Origin: Streptomyces sp. CG4
GTDB lineage: Bacteria > Actinomycetota > Actinomycetes > Streptomycetales > Streptomycetaceae
Direction of reading: 5' to 3'
DNA length: 64,000 nucleotides
Assembly: GCF_041080655.1 (NCBI RefSeq)
Contig: NZ_CP163525.1
Span: 744,001 to 808,000, forward strand
Part shown: positions 61,293-64,000 of the stretch, piece after piece
Numbering within the stretch: position 1 is the first letter of the stretch
How the letters are laid out: the number at the start of each line of letters is the position of its first letter
Notes under the pieces: generated by a model
What the model saw: only the letters and a program-made list of their open reading frames with translations
The model's database searches: none
What the model was told of the DNA's origin: nothing
Position numbers and translations under genes: made by a program

Positions 61293-61610
61293 CACGCCAC
61301 CTCCTTGGCCAGCTCCTGGATGCGGTGGACACCGCAGACGCTGCGGGACGGCAGGGGCTTCCGGCCGCACGGCGGTTCCGTCCTGGCCCGAGCAGGTCTC
61401 CTGCCCGGCCGGTGCGGCGGCGGGCGTAGGCACGACGGCGGCATCCAGTACAGCGGCTTCCTCGCGGCAGAGCTTGCACAGGCCGTCCTCGAGGGCGCGG
61501 CCGACGACGATGATCCTGGCGCCGCAGTCCCCGCAGGAGCCGCGCGGCGGACCCTCCGGCTCGCACGGCGCCGGGACCGGGGCTGGGTTGCGGATCGCAT
61601 TGTCCAGCAC
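61292..61610 (-). pseudogene. Zinc-finger protein gene upstream of the DUF721 gene, frameshifted
   Basis: The frame shows paired Cys motifs CADC (just before GTG 61610), CGDCGARIIVVGRALEDGLC and CKLC. It switches near 61395 to the frame ending SVCGVHRIQELAKEVA, whose stop overlaps the DUF721 start. The true start is unclear because a stop lies about 130 bases upstream and no good start codon is present. It may be a small zinc-ribbon protein of phage or plasmid origin. Confidence 0.4.
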
Positions 61611-61762
61611 GCAGTCAGCGCAGCGTCCGGCCAGGCCGGGACGCGTGCCGTGCTCGGGCCACAGGCCCTGCTCGATGAGCTGGACAGGCCGTCGGGCAGC
61701 GGCCTTGTCCCTGCAGATGGCGCTCTGGGGCGGCTGTCAGACCCACCAGCGATGATGACCCC

Positions 61763-61948
61763 ATGCCGACCACGATGACGAACTACGCGATCCTCTGGAC
61801 CGACTCCAACGGTGTCCCCCGATCCTCCGCTGTCGCCTACGACAAGAAGAGCGCCGACCGGCGGAAGGCCGAGCTTCAGGGGGGCGGCTGCACCGAGGTG
61901 GAGATAGTGGAGACGAAGCCCGGCACACTTCCCGAACCGCGGGGTTGA
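61763..61948 (+). CDS. 61-residue uncharacterised protein
   Basis: ATG 61763 opens TMTNYAILWTDSNGVPRSSA and AYDKKSADRRKAELQGGGCT, a compact strand-helix-strand pattern. It stops at 61948, overlapping by four bases a possible TTG start of the next frame. No ribosome site is obvious. Function unknown. Confidence 0.5.
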   Translation: MPTTMTNYAILWTDSNGVPRSSAVAYDKKSADRRKAELQGGGCTEVEIVETKPGTLPEPRG

Positions 61949-62373
61949 CACAGCAGCGGCCGCCTCGACGGGGGATGCGAGACGGCCGCTGGAGCCAGTG
62001 TGGCACGGAGGCCTCGAGCGCGGGGCACGCCGCCGGCCTCCTCGATCAGGGCCGCGCGGGTCGCAACCCCGGTCGGTTCGGCGCCGAACTCCGGAAAGGC
62101 GGGCTCGCCGGAGGGGATCCGGACGGGATGTGGCGGGACTGGGAGCGGCCGAGGGATGGCGGTGTCTTTCTGCACCCGGCGGTCTACGGCGTGCAGGTCG
62201 GCGAGGAGGAAGCCGCTGCACCGCCGTTGTTCGAGGACGGTGACATCGTGATGATCCGTGACTGCGCCGATGCCCGTGCGGAGGGACTGGCCGGAGCCGA
62301 AGCCGTCGTGCACAGTGCCGGTTATGACGCCGACCAAGCCGATCCCTTGCTTCGGCGCTGGTACACCACGTGA
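61945..62373 (+). CDS. Uncharacterised 142-residue ORF
   Basis: The first third (Arg/Gly-rich) looks non-natural. From about 62140 the frame is convincing (GVFLHPAVYGVQVGEEEAAA; LFEDGDIVMIRDCADARAEG). The start is doubtful (TTG 61945). Its TGA overlaps the ATG of a 47-codon ORF. Function unknown. Confidence 0.4.
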   Translation: MTQQRPPRRGMRDGRWSQCGTEASSAGHAAGLLDQGRAGRNPGRFGAELRKGGLAGGDPDGMWRDWERPRDGGVFLHPAVYGVQVGEEEAAAPPLFEDGDIVMIRDCADARAEGLAGAEAVVHSAGYDADQADPLLRRWYTT

Positions 62374-62516
62374 TGCCCGAGGGCCGCGACACTCTGGAAC
62401 CCTTCGATGAAAGCGACCTTCAGGCCACAGGCCGCCGCGTCACCGTCGACGTACAGAGACCGGCACACCTCGGCGTCAGCGCCGAAGGCGTCATCAGGGA
62501 ATCGTTCACGCCCTGA
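62373..62516 (+). CDS. 47-residue ORF coupled to the previous gene
   Basis: The ATG shares its A with the upstream TGA (TGATG). The product is acidic then mixed (GRDTLEPFDESDLQATGRRV; AHLGVSAEGVIRESFTP). Translational coupling is the only support. It may be the tail of a small operon. Confidence 0.35.
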   Translation: MPEGRDTLEPFDESDLQATGRRVTVDVQRPAHLGVSAEGVIRESFTP

Positions 62517-62637
62517 CGCTGGGCAACGCCACCCGCCCGGACACCACGAGCAGGTGGCAACAGCAACGACCAAACGGTGCCGACCACCGGCCTCCCTTCC
62601 CCGGGGTGCGGGCGCTCTCCCTCCCCGGCTGTGCCGT

Positions 62638-63765
62638 TCAGACGTTGGCCGGTGCCCGGTGCGCGGACAGCACTCCGGCCAGTCGTTCCAGGTCGGCCTT
62701 CTTGCCGGCGAAGAGCAGAGTGCGCTCGCCAGCTCGGCACTCGGCGATGTAGTACTGGTGGAAGGACCGGCCGGCGCTGATGTAAGGGCCCGGATCGGTG
62801 CGCAGCTGGTGGCGCACCCTGACCAGGGTGAGGCCGTCGGGCAACGGCCGACGAGCCACCCGGCCGGTGGGATCGGGGCTCATGGCCAGGCTGCCGGGCT
62901 GGACGACGAGATGGGTCTTGCCGGAGTACTCCGGCTCGTGGGGCAGGAAGACGTTGATGACCTGTTCGGCGGGGCCGGGCCGTGGTGTGATGGCGATGTC
63001 GTCGCCCTGCCGACGCTCCTTGCGCGAGAAGTACGCCCAGCAGCACAGGGCCCCCAGAAGAGCTACCGCATAAGCACCTCCCGCGCCGCGCAGAGCCGCA
63101 CCGACGCTGTCCGGGGCGATCGGCACCCAGACGCCGACGCAGATGCCAGAGAGGATGCCCGCCAAGCCGATCACACTGATCTGCCAAGGACTGCTGCGGC
63201 CATGGGCCGCCCCTCGCAGTCGCCACCACAGGCCGCAGCACAGCACCGCAAGGCCGCCGGGGAACAGGCCGGTCGCCCAGCCGAGCGCGGTTCCCCAGCT
63301 CCGCAACGGAGTATCGGCGGTGCGGAAACTGATCCCGCTGGTGACCACCCCGCGGATCTTCCCCTTCCAGGAGTACAAGGCGATCGGGTCGCCCTCGTGC
63401 GCCACTTCGGAAAAGGAATAGGTGTCCTTGAGCCGGATCCAGTCGGTCTTCCCGTCCTTCCCGGGCACGCCCACCCAGTGCTTCGGGGTCTTGCCCCTGT
63501 TCTCCCGGACACCTCTGATCACGGCGTCACGACGGCTGACGCACTCCGGGCTCTGCCGCGCAGGTTCGGACGGGCACTTCTGCGCCGCGCGGAAAGCGGC
63601 CTCGCTGCGTTCGTCCACGGCCACCGGCCCTGCGACGAGCCAGACCGCAACGGCCATGAGCGCGACCCCGACCACACACGCCACGACCGTCCACGCCCGC
63701 TCCGGCCCCGCCAACTTGCCGGAGCCCGCGGCGGACACCGACGGAAGGCCACTCGCTATACCCAT
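62638..63765 (-). CDS. Polytopic membrane protein of unknown function
   Basis: This 375-residue protein has a first helix at about 24-46 (AWTVVACVVGVALMAVAVWL). An extracytoplasmic domain follows with two Cys (KCPSEPARQSPEC). Three or four more helices lie at about 160-260 (GLFPGGLAVLCCGLWW; VIGLAGILSGICVGVWVP). A cytoplasmic C-terminal domain completes it (SFHQYYIAECRAGERTLLFA). The architecture is common in Streptomyces hypothetical proteins with an external domain between helices 1 and 2. ATG 63765 is the first start of the frame. Confidence 0.75.
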   Translation of the reverse strand: MGIASGLPSVSAAGSGKLAGPERAWTVVACVVGVALMAVAVWLVAGPVAVDERSEAAFRAAQKCPSEPARQSPECVSRRDAVIRGVRENRGKTPKHWVGVPGKDGKTDWIRLKDTYSFSEVAHEGDPIALYSWKGKIRGVVTSGISFRTADTPLRSWGTALGWATGLFPGGLAVLCCGLWWRLRGAAHGRSSPWQISVIGLAGILSGICVGVWVPIAPDSVGAALRGAGGAYAVALLGALCCWAYFSRKERRQGDDIAITPRPGPAEQVINVFLPHEPEYSGKTHLVVQPGSLAMSPDPTGRVARRPLPDGLTLVRVRHQLRTDPGPYISAGRSFHQYYIAECRAGERTLLFAGKKADLERLAGVLSAHRAPANV

Positions 63766-63920
63766 ATACGGATCATTTCATGGCATGATGGCCGATCCAT
63801 CTGGAATACCCTGGCATGAGCGTCCGGTTGCGCCAAGAGCAACAGCGCCCCCACCCCGCCACAACTGCTGTCCTGTCGCAGCGCGTCTGGTCGGTAGCGA
63901 GCTGCTGACCTGCCGTGATG

Positions 63921-63967
63921 CCATGTCGTTTGAGAGCACTGACCTTGGACGTTCTCCAACGACATGG
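63921..63967. repeat. Inverted repeat with 15-bp arms near the window end
   Basis: CCATGTCGTTTGAGA (63921-63935) faces TCTCCAACGACATGG (63953-63967), one mismatch, with a 17-base loop. It could be a terminator, an operator or the tip of an IS lying beyond the window. The surrounding 63766-64000 shows no supported gene. Confidence 0.5.
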
Positions 63968-64000
63968 CGTTTGGGGAAGTGCCCTGGTGGTGGGCAATGG

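Noticed and set aside
63756..63997. Transposase-like fragment at the window end
   Set aside because: Two overlapping frames look vaguely similar to transposase tails, but no motif could be confirmed.

Overview
High GC content, GTG and TTG starts, ATGA/GTGA gene overlaps and the protein families (ROK and MarR regulators, a PutP-SpoIIE-type fusion, a LAXTG cell-wall protein, TcpC-type conjugation genes) point to a Streptomyces. The window looks like an accessory chromosome arm or a large linear plasmid. It mixes a few intact operons with much mobile DNA and many broken genes. No rRNA, convincing tRNA or CRISPR array was seen.

Layout. (1) 1-7.2 kb: a sugar-uptake locus on the minus strand (binding lipoprotein, two ABC permeases, an unknown 609-residue protein) beside a ROK repressor with its own operator. 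The sugar-kinase-like gene that follows is cut after 18 codons by an insertion sequence. (2) 7.2-8.7 kb: an IS481/IS3-like element with long imperfect terminal repeats, joined to an unrelated IS5 remnant. (3) 8.7-21.1 kb: a PutP-PAS-GAF-SpoIIE-HATPase fusion; two divergent regulator/target pairs (MarR/NTF2-like and TetR/FAD monooxygenase), each with two palindromic operators; a LAXTG secreted protein; and a DUF4157 (HELTH) protein flanked by inverted repeat units. (4) 21.8-28.6 kb: a DUF1707 protein, decayed regulators, an intact Gfo/Idh-DegT aminotransferase-NUDIX operon, and a decayed tyrosine-recombinase end. (5) 28.7-48.9 kb: a conjugation island. It has a membrane-anchored Mrr-type nuclease, a 411-bp MITE-like element, a duplicated winged-helix protein, a 1.3-kb repeat-rich non-coding region that is the best candidate for an origin, then a tightly coupled transfer operon: TcpC-like, small membrane proteins, TcpE-like, VirB4-like ATPase, VirB6-like protein, lysozyme/NlpC hydrolase, VirD4-like ATPase and a replication-relaxation protein. 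(6) 49-59.4 kb: an IS256 element, a few chromosome-like genes, then a 4.3-kb composite element bounded by inverted ISL3 copies. That element sits inside an IS5-family transposase gene with a perfect 8-bp target duplication. (7) 59.4-64 kb: small hypothetical genes, a decayed DciA-like (DUF721)/DnaE chimera, and a membrane protein.

How it works together. The transfer genes form one transcription unit, nearly every gene overlapping the next, with the putative control/origin region directly upstream and a divergent DNA-binding protein on its other side. No classical HUH relaxase was recognised; the replication-relaxation protein and the repeat region are the candidates for DNA processing. Two transfer genes look damaged by single-base changes (an amber codon at 45276-45278; an apparent frame change near 43020), so the island may be decaying, or the assembly may carry errors. 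Several other genes show similar one-base disruptions.
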